Under the pieces are notes generated by a model, which searched no databases, had not been told where the DNA came from, and saw only the letters and a program-made list of their open reading frames with translations. 64,000 nt of DNA, taken from contig NZ_QYCP01000092.1 of the NCBI RefSeq assembly GCF_025506275.1, positions 62,001 to 126,000 on the forward strand, written 5' to 3'. The first letter of the stretch is position 1. Every line of letters starts with the position of its first letter. This document shows positions 35,542 through 44,439 of this stretch, piece by piece. A program made the translations under genes and the position numbers. This DNA is from Brevibacterium permense. Its GTDB lineage: Bacteria; Actinomycetota; Actinomycetes; Actinomycetales; Brevibacteriaceae.

Positions 35542-35593
35542 TCCTTTCCGGATCCGTTCCATCGTCAATATGATCTCTCCCTGAAAAGGGAGC

Positions 35594-35625
35594 ATGAAGG
35601 GTGAGTCAAACGACTCACCCTTCAT
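35594..35625 (+). terminator. Terminator or attenuator between rpmA and obg
   Basis: A perfect 14-bp stem (atgaagggtgagtc and complement) with an AAAC loop. A smaller hairpin CTCCC/GGGAG (35577-35592) precedes it. The obg start is only 17 bases on, so partial read-through is likely. Confidence 0.65.
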
Positions 35626-35641
35626 CTGATATAAGGACATT

Positions 35642-37207
35642 ATGGCCACCGAGTTCGTAGACCGTGTCACCGTTCACCTCGCCGCAGGCGCAGGTGGGAA
35701 CGGGTGTGCCTCGATCAGGCGCGAGAAATTCAAACCGCTCGGCGGGCCCGACGGCGCCGACGGCGGCAACGGCGGCAACATCATCTTCCGCGTCGACCGT
35801 CAGACCACCACCCTGCTTCCCCTGCACCACCGTCCGCACGTGCGTGCCGACGACGGCGGGATCGGCAAGGGCGATCTGCGCCACGGCGCCGACGGCAGAG
35901 ACCTCATCGTCGACGTGCCCGAGGGCACCGTGGTGAAGAACACCAACGGCGACGTCATCGCTGACCTCGTCGAAGACGGAACCGAATTCACCGCAGCCGC
36001 CGGTGGCCGTGGCGGGCTCGGAAATGCCGCGCTGGCCTCGACGAAGCGCAAGGCCCCCGGCTTCGCGCTCCTCGGAGAGCCAGGGCAGACGCTCAGCCTC
36101 GTGCTTGAACTCAAGACGATCGCCGATATCGCCCTCGTGGGATACCCATCGGCGGGCAAGTCGAGCCTGATCGCTGCGCTATCGGCCGCCAAGCCGAAGA
36201 TCGCCGACTATCCATTCACGACACTCGTGCCCAACCTCGGGGTCGTTCAAGCCGGCGACACGCGCTACACGGTCGCCGACGTTCCCGGACTCATCCCCGG
36301 CGCATCGGAGGGCAAGGGACTCGGCCTCGAGTTCCTTCGCCACGTCGAACGCTGTGCCGGCCTCGTCCATGTCATCGACATGGCCACCTGGGAGCCCGGA
36401 CGCGATCCCGTTTCCGACCTCACAATCATCGAATCCGAACTCGCCGCCTATGCCGTCGACCTCGACGACGGGAGCGGACTCCTGCCGCTTTCACAGCGCC
36501 CGAAGCTCGTGGCGCTGAACAAGGTCGACATCCCCGACGGTCGCGACCTCGCCGATATCGTCCGGCCCGATCTCGAAGCCGCCGGATATCGGGTCTTCGA
36601 GATTTCGGCAGTCAGCCATGCCGGCCTGCGGGACCTCTCGTTCGCCATGGCCGAGCTCGTGCTCGCCGAACGGGAACGTCGCGCCGAGATCGAAGCGACA
36701 CCGCAGCGCGTGGTCATCCGCCCGAAGGCCGTCGACGATCGCGGATTCGAGGTCCGTCCCGAACGCACCTCCGACGGACCGCTGTTCCGCGTCCTCGGCG
36801 ACAAGCCTCGTCGCTGGGTGCAGCAGACGGACTTCGGAAACGACGAAGCCGTCGGCTACCTCGCCGACCGCCTCGAGCACCTAGGCGTCGAAGAGGCTCT
36901 TTTCAAGGCCGGAGCGAAACCCGGCGACACCATCGTCGTGGGCGGAGACGACGGCGTCGTCTTCGACTGGGATCCCACAACCGTCGGCGGAGCAGAACTG
37001 CTCGGCTCCCGCGGATCGGACGCCCGACTGGACGAGGAAGCGCGCTCCACACGCAAGGAACGCAAGGCCGCTTATCACGAGAAGATGGACGCGAAGGCCG
37101 CCACGCGGGCCGAGTTCGAACAGGAGCGGTTGGCCGAACGTGCCCACCGCGAGAGCCGCCTCGGTGCACCTGCGACAGAGTCCGGTGAAGGAGCCGGCGA
37201 GGAGTGA
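35642..37207 (+). CDS. obg: Obg-family ribosome-assembly GTPase
   Basis: A 521-residue GTPase acting in 50S subunit maturation and stress response. The glycine-rich Obg fold (about 1-160, with [10 protein letters not shown]) is followed by the G domain with P-loop GYPSAGKSS near 170, switch [14 protein letters not shown] and NKVD near 298. The OCT domain occupies about 350-430, and a charged, Arg/Glu-rich tail (about 460-521) completes the actinobacterial long form. Its stop overlaps the proB GTG by 4 bases. Confidence 0.95.
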   Translation: MATEFVDRVTVHLAAGAGGNGCASIRREKFKPLGGPDGADGGNGGNIIFRVDRQTTTLLPLHHRPHVRADDGGIGKGDLRHGADGRDLIVDVPEGTVVKNTNGDVIADLVEDGTEFTAAAGGRGGLGNAALASTKRKAPGFALLGEPGQTLSLVLELKTIADIALVGYPSAGKSSLIAALSAAKPKIADYPFTTLVPNLGVVQAGDTRYTVADVPGLIPGASEGKGLGLEFLRHVERCAGLVHVIDMATWEPGRDPVSDLTIIESELAAYAVDLDDGSGLLPLSQRPKLVALNKVDIPDGRDLADIVRPDLEAAGYRVFEISAVSHAGLRDLSFAMAELVLAERERRAEIEATPQRVVIRPKAVDDRGFEVRPERTSDGPLFRVLGDKPRRWVQQTDFGNDEAVGYLADRLEHLGVEEALFKAGAKPGDTIVVGGDDGVVFDWDPTTVGGAELLGSRGSDARLDEEARSTRKERKAAYHEKMDAKAATRAEFEQERLAERAHRESRLGAPATESGEGAGEE

Positions 37208-38370
37208 GCGCTGCAGCTCAGGCGGACTCTTCCGCAGGATCGTTCCGTGACGACATCGCCCGAGCCCGTCGCATCGTCGTCAAGGTCGGATCGTCCTCGC
37301 TGACGACGATCGACGGCGGACTGGACGAAGCCAAACTCATCGCGCTCACCGATGTCATCGGCGCTCACCGGTCTGCCGGTCATGAGGTCATCCTCGTCTC
37401 CTCCGGCGCGATCGCAGCCGGGCTGGAGCCGATGGGGCTGAAGAAACGCCCTCGAGACCTCGCCAGCCAGCAGGCGGCGGCCGGGGTCGGTCAGGGACTG
37501 CTCATGGCCGCATACACGCGGGCGCTGGGACGCTACGACCTCGTTCCCGGCCAAGTGCTGCTCACCGCCGATGACCTGATCCGACGCACCCAGTACAAGA
37601 ACGCCCAGCGCGCCATCGACAAACTCCTGACCCTGGGCACGCTGCCCATCGTCAACGAGAACGACGCCGTGGCCACCGAGGAGATCCGCTTCGGAGACAA
37701 CGACCGGCTGGCAGCTCTCGTCGCTCACCTGGCTCACGCCGATGCGCTCGTGCTGCTCTCCGATGTCGATGCGCTCTACTCCGGGCCCCCGGATCAGCCC
37801 GGCTCCCGCCTGATCAGGCGTGTGCACGGACCCAGCGACCTCGATGACCTCGCCATCGGCGGTGTCGGGACAGCCGGAACCGGCACGGGCGGAATGGCCA
37901 CGAAGGTCGACGCCGCCATCATGGTCGCCGATTCGGGGATCCCGGCGGTGCTGACCTCGGCACCGCAGGCCGCCTCGGCGCTGGCGGGGGAGACCGTGGG
38001 CACATACTTCGCTGTCACCCACAGACGACGGGGCACTCGCTTGCTGTGGCTGCGCCACCTCGCCCGGACCTTCGGATCGGTCACGATCGACAGAGGGGCC
38101 GAAACGGCCGTACTTTCCCGGGGGACGTCCCTGCTCGCCGTGGGCGTCACCTCCTGCAGCGGGGACTTCGAAGCAGGGGACCCGGTCGAGATCCGCAATC
38201 TCGACGACGAGGTCATCGCCCGCGGCATGTCGAACTTCTCCTCGGACGAGCTTCCTCTGATGTTCCGTTCCACGACCGAGGAACTTGGCACCCGTCTGGG
38301 AAATGATTACCGTAAAGAGGTCATCCATCGAAACGATCTCGTTCTCACACAGGTGAGCGGGGGGAGATAG
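37204..38370 (+). CDS. proB: Glutamate 5-kinase
   Basis: A 388-residue enzyme phosphorylating glutamate in the first step of proline synthesis. The amino acid kinase domain has [24 protein letters not shown] and [20 protein letters not shown]. The C-terminal PUA domain (about 290-370) is present. The GTG start overlaps the obg stop; proA follows after 3 bases. Feedback inhibition by proline is usual for the family. Confidence 0.95.
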   Translation: MSAAAQADSSAGSFRDDIARARRIVVKVGSSSLTTIDGGLDEAKLIALTDVIGAHRSAGHEVILVSSGAIAAGLEPMGLKKRPRDLASQQAAAGVGQGLLMAAYTRALGRYDLVPGQVLLTADDLIRRTQYKNAQRAIDKLLTLGTLPIVNENDAVATEEIRFGDNDRLAALVAHLAHADALVLLSDVDALYSGPPDQPGSRLIRRVHGPSDLDDLAIGGVGTAGTGTGGMATKVDAAIMVADSGIPAVLTSAPQAASALAGETVGTYFAVTHRRRGTRLLWLRHLARTFGSVTIDRGAETAVLSRGTSLLAVGVTSCSGDFEAGDPVEIRNLDDEVIARGMSNFSSDELPLMFRSTTEELGTRLGNDYRKEVIHRNDLVLTQVSGGR

Positions 38371-38373
38371 TCC

Positions 38374-39663
38374 ATGACAGCATCAGCCGAGATCCACCCG
38401 AAGACCGTGCGCGGAGTGACCCGCATCGTCCGCAACGCCAAGTCCGCCTCGAGCCTGTTGGCAACGACCTCGACAGCCGAGAAGAATGCCGCTCTCGGCG
38501 CCATCGCCGAGGCGCTGCGCAGCAACACCGACCGCATCGTCAAAGCCAATGACGCCGACATCGCCGCCGGCACTGAGAACGGGATGAGTGAGTCTCTGCT
38601 CGACCGACTGCGCCTCGACGCCGATCGCATCGCCGCGATCGCGAATTCCGTCGAGGACGTCATCGACCTCGCGGATCCCGTCGGCGACGTCGTCGTCGGA
38701 CGCACACTGCCCAACGGCATTCGCCTCACCCAGAACCGTGTGCCGATGGGCGTCATCGGCGCGATCTACGAAGCTCGTCCGAATGTCACCGTCGACATCG
38801 CCGTCCTCGCGCTCAAATCCGGCAACGCCTCGGTCCTGCGCGGAGGATCGGCTGCACAGAACTCGAACACTGAGATCATCTCCATCCTCCGCCGCGCCGT
38901 CGAGTCGGCAGGACTGCCTGCCGACTCGATCAACGGTATCGACCAGTACGGACGCGAAGGAGCGAACGTGCTCATGCACGCCCGCGACTACGTCGATCTG
39001 CTCATTCCCCGAGGCAGCGCCGACCTCATCAACATGGTCGTACAGGAATCGATCGTGCCCGTCATCGAAACAGGTGTGGGCAATGTGCACATGTTCATCG
39101 ACTCCACAGCCACGGTGAAGACCTCCGTCGACCTCGTCCTCAACTCGAAGACACAACGGCCCAGTGTGTGCAACTCGCTGGAGACCCTCCTCGTCCATGA
39201 GAAGGCCGCGAAGAGAGTGCTGCCGAAGATCCTCGAGCGCCTCGATGGCGCAGGGGTCATCGTCCACGCCGACTCGGACGTCTCGGCATTGGCACCGGCA
39301 GGTATGAAGATCCGACGGGTGTCGAGACGCGACTGGGCCAAGGAGTACCTGGGACTGGAGATCGCGATCAAGCTCGTCTCCGGCATCGAAGAGGCCATCG
39401 ACCATATTCGCGCCTACAGCTCCGGCCACACCGAGGTGATCGTGACAAAGGACCTCGACAACGCGGACACCTTCGTCACCGCCATCGACGCAGCGGCGGT
39501 GGGCGTCAACGTCTCCACACGATTCACCGACGGGGGAGAGCTCGGCTTCGGTGCGGAGGTGGGCATCTCCACCCAGAAGCTGCATGCTCGCGGCCCAATG
39601 GGACTCGAACAGCTGACGACCACGAAATGGGTGATGATGGGCAACGGCCAGGTCCGTTCCTGA
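38374..39663 (+). CDS. proA: Gamma-glutamyl phosphate reductase
   Basis: A 429-residue NADPH-dependent enzyme making glutamate 5-semialdehyde for proline synthesis. The aldehyde dehydrogenase fold shows VPMGVIGAIYEARPNVTVD and the catalytic Cys in QRPSVCNSLETLLVH. It ends GPMGLEQLTTTKWVM, the ProA C-terminal signature. A ggggaga ribosome binding site lies before the ATG. It forms an operon with proB. Confidence 0.95.
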   Translation: MTASAEIHPKTVRGVTRIVRNAKSASSLLATTSTAEKNAALGAIAEALRSNTDRIVKANDADIAAGTENGMSESLLDRLRLDADRIAAIANSVEDVIDLADPVGDVVVGRTLPNGIRLTQNRVPMGVIGAIYEARPNVTVDIAVLALKSGNASVLRGGSAAQNSNTEIISILRRAVESAGLPADSINGIDQYGREGANVLMHARDYVDLLIPRGSADLINMVVQESIVPVIETGVGNVHMFIDSTATVKTSVDLVLNSKTQRPSVCNSLETLLVHEKAAKRVLPKILERLDGAGVIVHADSDVSALAPAGMKIRRVSRRDWAKEYLGLEIAIKLVSGIEEAIDHIRAYSSGHTEVIVTKDLDNADTFVTAIDAAAVGVNVSTRFTDGGELGFGAEVGISTQKLHARGPMGLEQLTTTKWVMMGNGQVRS

Positions 39664-39838
39664 ATCCGAATCGACTCCGACACTCCGCGATCAGGGTACT
39701 CACCACCCGACCAGCGGAGACATCGGAGGGGAAGAAGTCATGTCGATGCCGGATTCCCCGATGGTTCATGAGAAACTGAGAAGGTAACGACCCCGAAGCG
39801 CTCCGCGCGCGACGGATCACTGAGTAAGGAGAAATGAC

Positions 39839-40000
39839 GTGAACGCAGCCATTATGGCCGCCGCAGCCGAAGGTGGGGAGCACGCAGCCCACGTGGAGCT
39901 GCCGATGGATCCGATCTGGTACGGACTCATCACCCTGGCGATCTTCATCACGATGGGCATTGTGTCTCGGTCGTGGAAGGGCATCTCGCACCGCCACTGA
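39839..40000 (+). CDS. Small single-pass membrane protein between proA and nadD
   Basis: A 53-residue protein starting at GTG with aagga 8 bases upstream. Residues 1-20 are Ala/His-rich with a ‘[12 protein letters not shown]’ motif, residues 26-43 are one hydrophobic helix ([18 protein letters not shown]) and the end [11 protein letters not shown] is basic. By the positive-inside rule the C-terminus is cytoplasmic. It ends 1 base before the nadD ATG, so the two are coupled. Similar short membrane proteins occur at this place in other Actinobacteria (from memory); no function is known. Confidence 0.75.
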   Translation: MNAAIMAAAAEGGEHAAHVELPMDPIWYGLITLAIFITMGIVSRSWKGISHRH

Positions 40001-40001
40001 T

Positions 40002-40607
40002 ATGGCAGACCACAGACGCAGAGTCGGTGTCATGGGCGGCACCTTCGACCCCGTCCACAACGGCCACCTCGTCGCGGCAAGTGAGGTCCAGGCGACCTTC
40101 GACCTCGACGAGGTGGTTTTCGTCCCCACGGGACGGCCGTATCAGAAAGACGTCGAAGAGGTCAGCAGCGCCGAGCACCGGTACCTGATGACCGTCATCG
40201 CCACGGCATCGAATCCGCGGTTCACCGTCTCCCGAGCCGACGTTGACAGACCGGGTCCGACCTACACGATCGACACGCTGCGCGACCTCGCCAGCAGCTA
40301 CGGTCCCGATACCGAGTTGTTCTTCATCACCGGCGCGGACGCTTTGGCTCAGATCTTGACGTGGAAGAATGTGGATGAGCTGTTTTCCCTGGCACACTTC
40401 GTCGGGGTCAGCCGGCCCGGGCACGAACTCCACGGTGAGGGACTGCCGGTCGACCGGCTGAGTCTCGTGCAGATCCCTGCGCTGGCGATATCGTCCACGG
40501 ATTGCAGACAACGGGTGATGGATGGTGCACCCGTCTGGTACCTCGTACCGGACGGCGTAGTGCAGTACATCGCGAAATACGAGTTGTACAGGAGTGAGAA
40601 TGGCTGA
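40002..40607 (+). CDS. nadD: Nicotinate-nucleotide adenylyltransferase
   Basis: A 201-residue enzyme joining nicotinate mononucleotide and ATP to form deamido-NAD. [15 protein letters not shown] carries the nucleotidyltransferase (T/H)xGH-like motif and [10 protein letters not shown] the second ATP-binding motif (ISxTxxR type). The ATG at 40002 gives the conserved short N-terminus [13 protein letters not shown]. Its stop overlaps the next gene, which starts at 40600. Confidence 0.94.
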   Translation: MADHRRRVGVMGGTFDPVHNGHLVAASEVQATFDLDEVVFVPTGRPYQKDVEEVSSAEHRYLMTVIATASNPRFTVSRADVDRPGPTYTIDTLRDLASSYGPDTELFFITGADALAQILTWKNVDELFSLAHFVGVSRPGHELHGEGLPVDRLSLVQIPALAISSTDCRQRVMDGAPVWYLVPDGVVQYIAKYELYRSENG

Positions 40608-42069
40608 GGAGCAGTTCACGTCACGTCGAGCACGGCGAGAAGCCGAAAGGCTGGCGGCGGAACAGGCGTTCGAAGCACGAGAGGTTCCTGAGCAGCCGAA
40701 GGAGGCTCCGAACTCTCGCGCCGGACTCCTCAGCCCGCTGCCCCCGAAGAAGCCCGGTGCGAAACCCGCCGCCGAGACCAGCGACAACACCGCCTCGCGC
40801 ATCGACCCCGAACCCTCGCCGCGGACCAGCCACGAACGCGGCGCCCTGGCATCGGACCATCCGCAGGAGTCCCGGCCGCCGGTACATGCCGAAGACCGTC
40901 TCGACCCGACACGGACTCCGCTGCCGCACTTCCAATCGCGTGCCGAGAAGAAGCGATACCTGCGCGAACACGGACTTTCGCAGTACGGCGATCTGTCCAC
41001 CGGTGCGATGCCCGTTGTGGCCGATGAGAAGGAACTGGCAGAACGCCAGGCCGCAGCCGAAGGTCGACTGACCGGACCGAACCCGGAAGTCTCGGATTCT
41101 GAATCTGCGGACTCTGACTCGGAATCAGCGACGCCAACAGCAGACTCCGCCGAAACTCAGGCCTCGGCAGCCGCCGCGAAGGAATCGGCAGCCGATTCGC
41201 AACCCGACACGAAGTCCGCCGCGACGGAGCACGAATCCTATGACACCGCCGGTTTCGGGGGAGCGTCCGACGAGGTCGCCGCCCGCGACTTCGAAGCCCC
41301 TGTCACTCCAGCCTCGGCTCCGCGACCGACGACCGTGGAGAGCGAACCCCATGACGCGCTGTCGATGCCGTACTCGGCGCTCGACGGCGACGCTCCTGCA
41401 CTGGGCACCGAGGACGAGAGCGAGAAGCCTGCCGAGACCTCAGCCGAGCCGGACGCAGAGGATCAGAACACCTCAACCGACAATCCAACCACGAGTGCTG
41501 CCGCTGCAGCAGCCCCCGCGGATGAACCTGCCCCGGAAGACAAGCTGGCTGCGAAGCCTGAGGAAGATGCCGACGACGAGCCCGAGCATACGTCCCGGTC
41601 GCGGCGGATGCCGATCGTGCAGCCGCCTTCGACATCCGGAGTCCGCGTCGTCACGGCCGCCTCGGCGCAGATCCCCGAGATCGATGAACCCCGCAAGAGC
41701 GGTGCTCGCGGGCCGCAGACACATGTGTCCGGTCGAGCCGGCGAGTCGCAGTCCGGCTCAGCGTCCGAGCGGGCAGACGAATCGGCCGGCGACACAGGCT
41801 CCGATGACGCGGCACGCGCCCTGGCCGCCAATCCGGAGACCCGGCCGATGGATGCAGTGCCCGAAGCCTGGTCGCTGCCGAATGCCGACTACGAAGACGA
41901 AGAGACCGTCAACCCTCCCGGCTCACGCATCCGTGCCAGCTCGGTGACCGGGCACGACGGTCAGATCCTGATGGGCGAAGAGCCTTCGAAGATGCCCTAT
42001 ATCGTCCTCGGCGTGGCCGCGTTCTTCGCCCTGGCGCTCATCGTCATCGCCCTCGTCATGTTCCTCTGA
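40600..42069 (+). CDS. Tail-anchored, highly acidic protein of unknown function
   Basis: A 489-residue protein. The N-terminus is basic ([16 protein letters not shown]). Residues about 30-440 are dominated by Ala, Glu, Asp, Ser and Pro with no visible domain, so probably disordered. One hydrophobic helix ([20 protein letters not shown], about 466-485) ends the chain with only a few residues beyond, giving a tail anchor with a cytoplasmic body. The ATG at 40600 has aggag 5 bases upstream and overlaps nadD by 8 bases. Position in the nadD-rsfS operon suggests constitutive expression. The function is unknown. Confidence 0.75.
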   Translation: MAEEQFTSRRARREAERLAAEQAFEAREVPEQPKEAPNSRAGLLSPLPPKKPGAKPAAETSDNTASRIDPEPSPRTSHERGALASDHPQESRPPVHAEDRLDPTRTPLPHFQSRAEKKRYLREHGLSQYGDLSTGAMPVVADEKELAERQAAAEGRLTGPNPEVSDSESADSDSESATPTADSAETQASAAAAKESAADSQPDTKSAATEHESYDTAGFGGASDEVAARDFEAPVTPASAPRPTTVESEPHDALSMPYSALDGDAPALGTEDESEKPAETSAEPDAEDQNTSTDNPTTSAAAAAAPADEPAPEDKLAAKPEEDADDEPEHTSRSRRMPIVQPPSTSGVRVVTAASAQIPEIDEPRKSGARGPQTHVSGRAGESQSGSASERADESAGDTGSDDAARALAANPETRPMDAVPEAWSLPNADYEDEETVNPPGSRIRASSVTGHDGQILMGEEPSKMPYIVLGVAAFFALALIVIALVMFL

Positions 42070-42121
42070 GCAACACCCGGGACACACCACCTCGACAACC
42101 GCATCCATGCGAAAGGATCTT

Positions 42122-42499
42122 GTGAGCGAGATCGCCGAATCAACCCAGCTGCTTCGAACCGCGGCCAAAGCCGCGGACGAGAAGCTCGGAACCGACATCA
42201 TCGGCCTCGATGTGAGCTCCACGCTCTACATCACCGACGCGTTCCTCATCGTCTCCGCCGACAACGAACGCCAGATCGGTGCGGTCGTCGACGCGATCGA
42301 ACAGGAAGTGCAGCTCGTCCACGACCGCACCCCGCTGCGCCGCGAAGGCCGGGGAGGGGACTGGGTGCTGCTCGACTTCGGCGAGATCGTCGTCCATGTC
42401 TTCTCCGCCGAACAGCGCGAATACTACGCGCTCGAGCGGCTGTGGAAGGACGTCCCGGTCATTGATCTGCAGCTGCCCGAACCCGGCTCGGACACATGA
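42122..42499 (+). CDS. rsfS: Ribosomal silencing factor RsfS
   Basis: A 125-residue protein that binds L14 on the 50S subunit and blocks subunit joining when nutrients fall. Conserved text: DIIGLDVSSTLYITDAFLIVSADNERQ and RREGRGGDWVLLDFGEIVVHVFSAEQREYY. The GTG at 42122 is preferred to an ATG 15 bases upstream because gaaagga lies 5 bases before it. The stop overlaps the phosphatase ATG (ATGA). Confidence 0.95.
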   Translation: MSEIAESTQLLRTAAKAADEKLGTDIIGLDVSSTLYITDAFLIVSADNERQIGAVVDAIEQEVQLVHDRTPLRREGRGGDWVLLDFGEIVVHVFSAEQREYYALERLWKDVPVIDLQLPEPGSDT

Positions 42500-43092
42500 C
42501 GAAGACCGTTCTGTTCTGGCGTCACGGACAGACGGACTTCAACGTCGCCGGACGGTTCCAGGGACAGTCCGACGTCCCCCTCAACGACACCGGCCGAGCG
42601 CAGGCCGATCAGGTCGCCAGGCGGCTCGCCGATCTCGAACCGGAACTCATCGTCTGCTCCGACCTCTCGCGCGCCGCTGCGACCGCCGACAGCTTGGCGA
42701 CACTCGTCGCTCTCGAACCCGTTCGCGATGAGCGGCTGCGTGAGACCGCCTTCGGCGAATGGGAAGGCTCCACCCGCGCCGAGGTGGCAGAGACCTGGCC
42801 GGACGAACTCGCCGAATGGGCCTCCGGCGCCGATATCGCACCTCCCGGAGGAGAATCGCGTACCCAGTCGGGCCGCCGCGTCGCCGACGCCATCACCGAT
42901 ATCGTGCAGTCCGCTGAGGCCTCGACGATCGCTGTCGTCGCCCACGGTGCGGTGCTGCGCGCCGCCGCCGAGATCCTCCTGGAGATGAACGGGACCGGCC
43001 GGCTCGGCGTCCTCAGAAACTGCGGTCACGGAGAGTTCGGGTATACCGGCGACCAATGGGTTCTGCGCAGTTGGGGCACGGTCTTTCACTGA
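42496..43092 (+). CDS. Histidine phosphatase, GpgP-like
   Basis: A 198-residue phosphoglycerate mutase-fold enzyme. The phosphorylated His lies in FWRHGQTDFN, the second His in VVAHGAVLRAAAE, with Arg of RFQG and Glu of ETAFGEWEG completing the site. The same gene place after rsfS in mycobacteria (Rv2419c) holds glucosyl-3-phosphoglycerate phosphatase, which suggests but does not prove that role. Start overlaps rsfS by 4 bases. It is the last gene of this rightward operon and converges with the glycosyltransferase. Confidence 0.85.
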   Translation: MTKTVLFWRHGQTDFNVAGRFQGQSDVPLNDTGRAQADQVARRLADLEPELIVCSDLSRAAATADSLATLVALEPVRDERLRETAFGEWEGSTRAEVAETWPDELAEWASGADIAPPGGESRTQSGRRVADAITDIVQSAEASTIAVVAHGAVLRAAAEILLEMNGTGRLGVLRNCGHGEFGYTGDQWVLRSWGTVFH

Positions 43093-43185
43093 GACTTTCG
43101 GTCGCACCGCTGCGGGCTCGGCCATCGGCTGCTGCGCCGCTGTCGAACCGGAGGCGGTCATCCGTGCATCGGTGTCCGCGCGGAC

Positions 43186-44325
43186 TCAGCCCTCTGTCTC
43201 GCGGTTGGCAGCGACTGATCTGATGAGGTCGACCAGTGAGTCTGCCGACTTCGTCCAATCGAAGACCTGTGACTGAAGCCTGCCGGCCGCGGACTGCTCC
43301 GCCCACCTGCCTGCATCGGTGAGCCGCTCGACCGCGTTCGCGATCGAGCGCGGATCTTCCGGGTCGAAGTATTCGGCCGCCTCGGCGGCGATCTCCCGGA
43401 AGATCGGAATATCCGACACGGCCACGGGCACTCCCTTGGCCATCGCTTCGATCACGGGCAGACCGAAGCCCTCCTCCCGCGAAGCCGTGACCAGGGCAGT
43501 CGACCCGTCGAGCAGACGTGCATACTCCTCATCGCTGATTCCCCGATGGAAGACGACCCTCGCCCGGTCGGGAATGAGAGCTCGCAGCTGAGCTTCCCTC
43601 TGGCCATCGATGCGGCTGGCGATGTGCAGGGTCCACCCTGGCAGGTGCTCGAGCGCGCGGATGAGGGATTCGACGTTCTTGTACGGCAGGAACGCACCCA
43701 TGTAGATGAGCGTCTTCGCATCATGACGGTTCACTGTCCGCGCCGGCGTGGCGACCGCCTCGGCGGCATTGGACACCACCTGCACCGGACGATCCGTCAG
43801 CCGGTTGGCGGCGATGAGATCTTTCGTCGTCTCGGAGACGGCCGCCACGGCATCGGCACGATTGAGCAGCAGCCGCTGCGGGACGAAGCTCAAGTGATAC
43901 GCCCGCCACAGCAGCCTCACTGGCAGCGGCAGATCACCCGGCGGCTCGGGGTGGGAGTAGTAGATGAGGTCGTGGATGGTCAGGATGAGGCCGTAGCGGC
44001 GCCCGAATGAGCCCATCGTCTGCATCGTCGAGAACACGACATCGGCGCCCAGTGCATTGAGCTTCCCGGCGATGGCCACCTCGGCAGGGGAGGTGGGATC
44101 GCTCAGCTGCACCCACGAGCATTCGGGAAGCAGAGCCAACTGAGCCTCATCGCTGATGATCACGGTCACGTCGATCTCCGTGCCCTCGACGGCCGTCAGC
44201 AGGGCCGAGAGCAGACACGAACCGTACCGGGAGATCCCGTCGTGATGAGTCGTGCGGGTGAAGCGTGCGTCGAAGAAGACCGACAGCCTCCGGGATGGTT
44301 TGAGGCTCTTTGCGCTTTTGCTCAT
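43186..44325 (-). CDS. Glycosyltransferase family 4 (GT-B fold)
   Basis: A 379-residue cytoplasmic glycosyltransferase. The N-terminal half opens with LSVFFDARFTRTTHHDGISRYG and contains LTIHDLIYYSHPEPP; the C-terminal nucleotide-sugar domain has IYMGAFLPYKNVESLIRAL and the ExxxxxG block SREEGFGLPVIEAMAKGVPV typical of GT4. Donor and acceptor sugars are unknown. The ATG at 44325 was chosen for its ggag site 5 bases upstream; a longer frame reaches 44382. It converges with the phosphatase and is divergent from the Mrp operon. Confidence 0.85.
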   Translation of the reverse strand: MSKSAKSLKPSRRLSVFFDARFTRTTHHDGISRYGSCLLSALLTAVEGTEIDVTVIISDEAQLALLPECSWVQLSDPTSPAEVAIAGKLNALGADVVFSTMQTMGSFGRRYGLILTIHDLIYYSHPEPPGDLPLPVRLLWRAYHLSFVPQRLLLNRADAVAAVSETTKDLIAANRLTDRPVQVVSNAAEAVATPARTVNRHDAKTLIYMGAFLPYKNVESLIRALEHLPGWTLHIASRIDGQREAQLRALIPDRARVVFHRGISDEEYARLLDGSTALVTASREEGFGLPVIEAMAKGVPVAVSDIPIFREIAAEAAEYFDPEDPRSIANAVERLTDAGRWAEQSAAGRLQSQVFDWTKSADSLVDLIRSVAANRETEG

Positions 44326-44439
44326 GGAACTCCGAGTCGATAGTCTGAATCTTCGAAAGTCTGTGTCTGTCAGAATGCGCACGAAGGATCAGTGAGTGAA
44401 GGAACGATCACCTGTGCCCGCGGCCGTTGAGGCCCGGTC
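44326..44439. promoter_or_regulatory. Divergent region before the Mrp operon
   Basis: TAGTCT at 44341-44346 fits a rightward -10 box and would give a leader of about 90 bases for mnhA. Repeated gtctg words (four within 60 bases) stand near it. No firm operator. Confidence 0.35.

Noticed and set aside
38383-39585. A 400-codon leftward frame opposite proA
   Set aside because: It mirrors the proA codons in a GC-rich genome, has His/Asp-rich composition and no domain. Similar long antisense frames opposite tig, ileS, mnhA and mnhD were dropped for the same reason.
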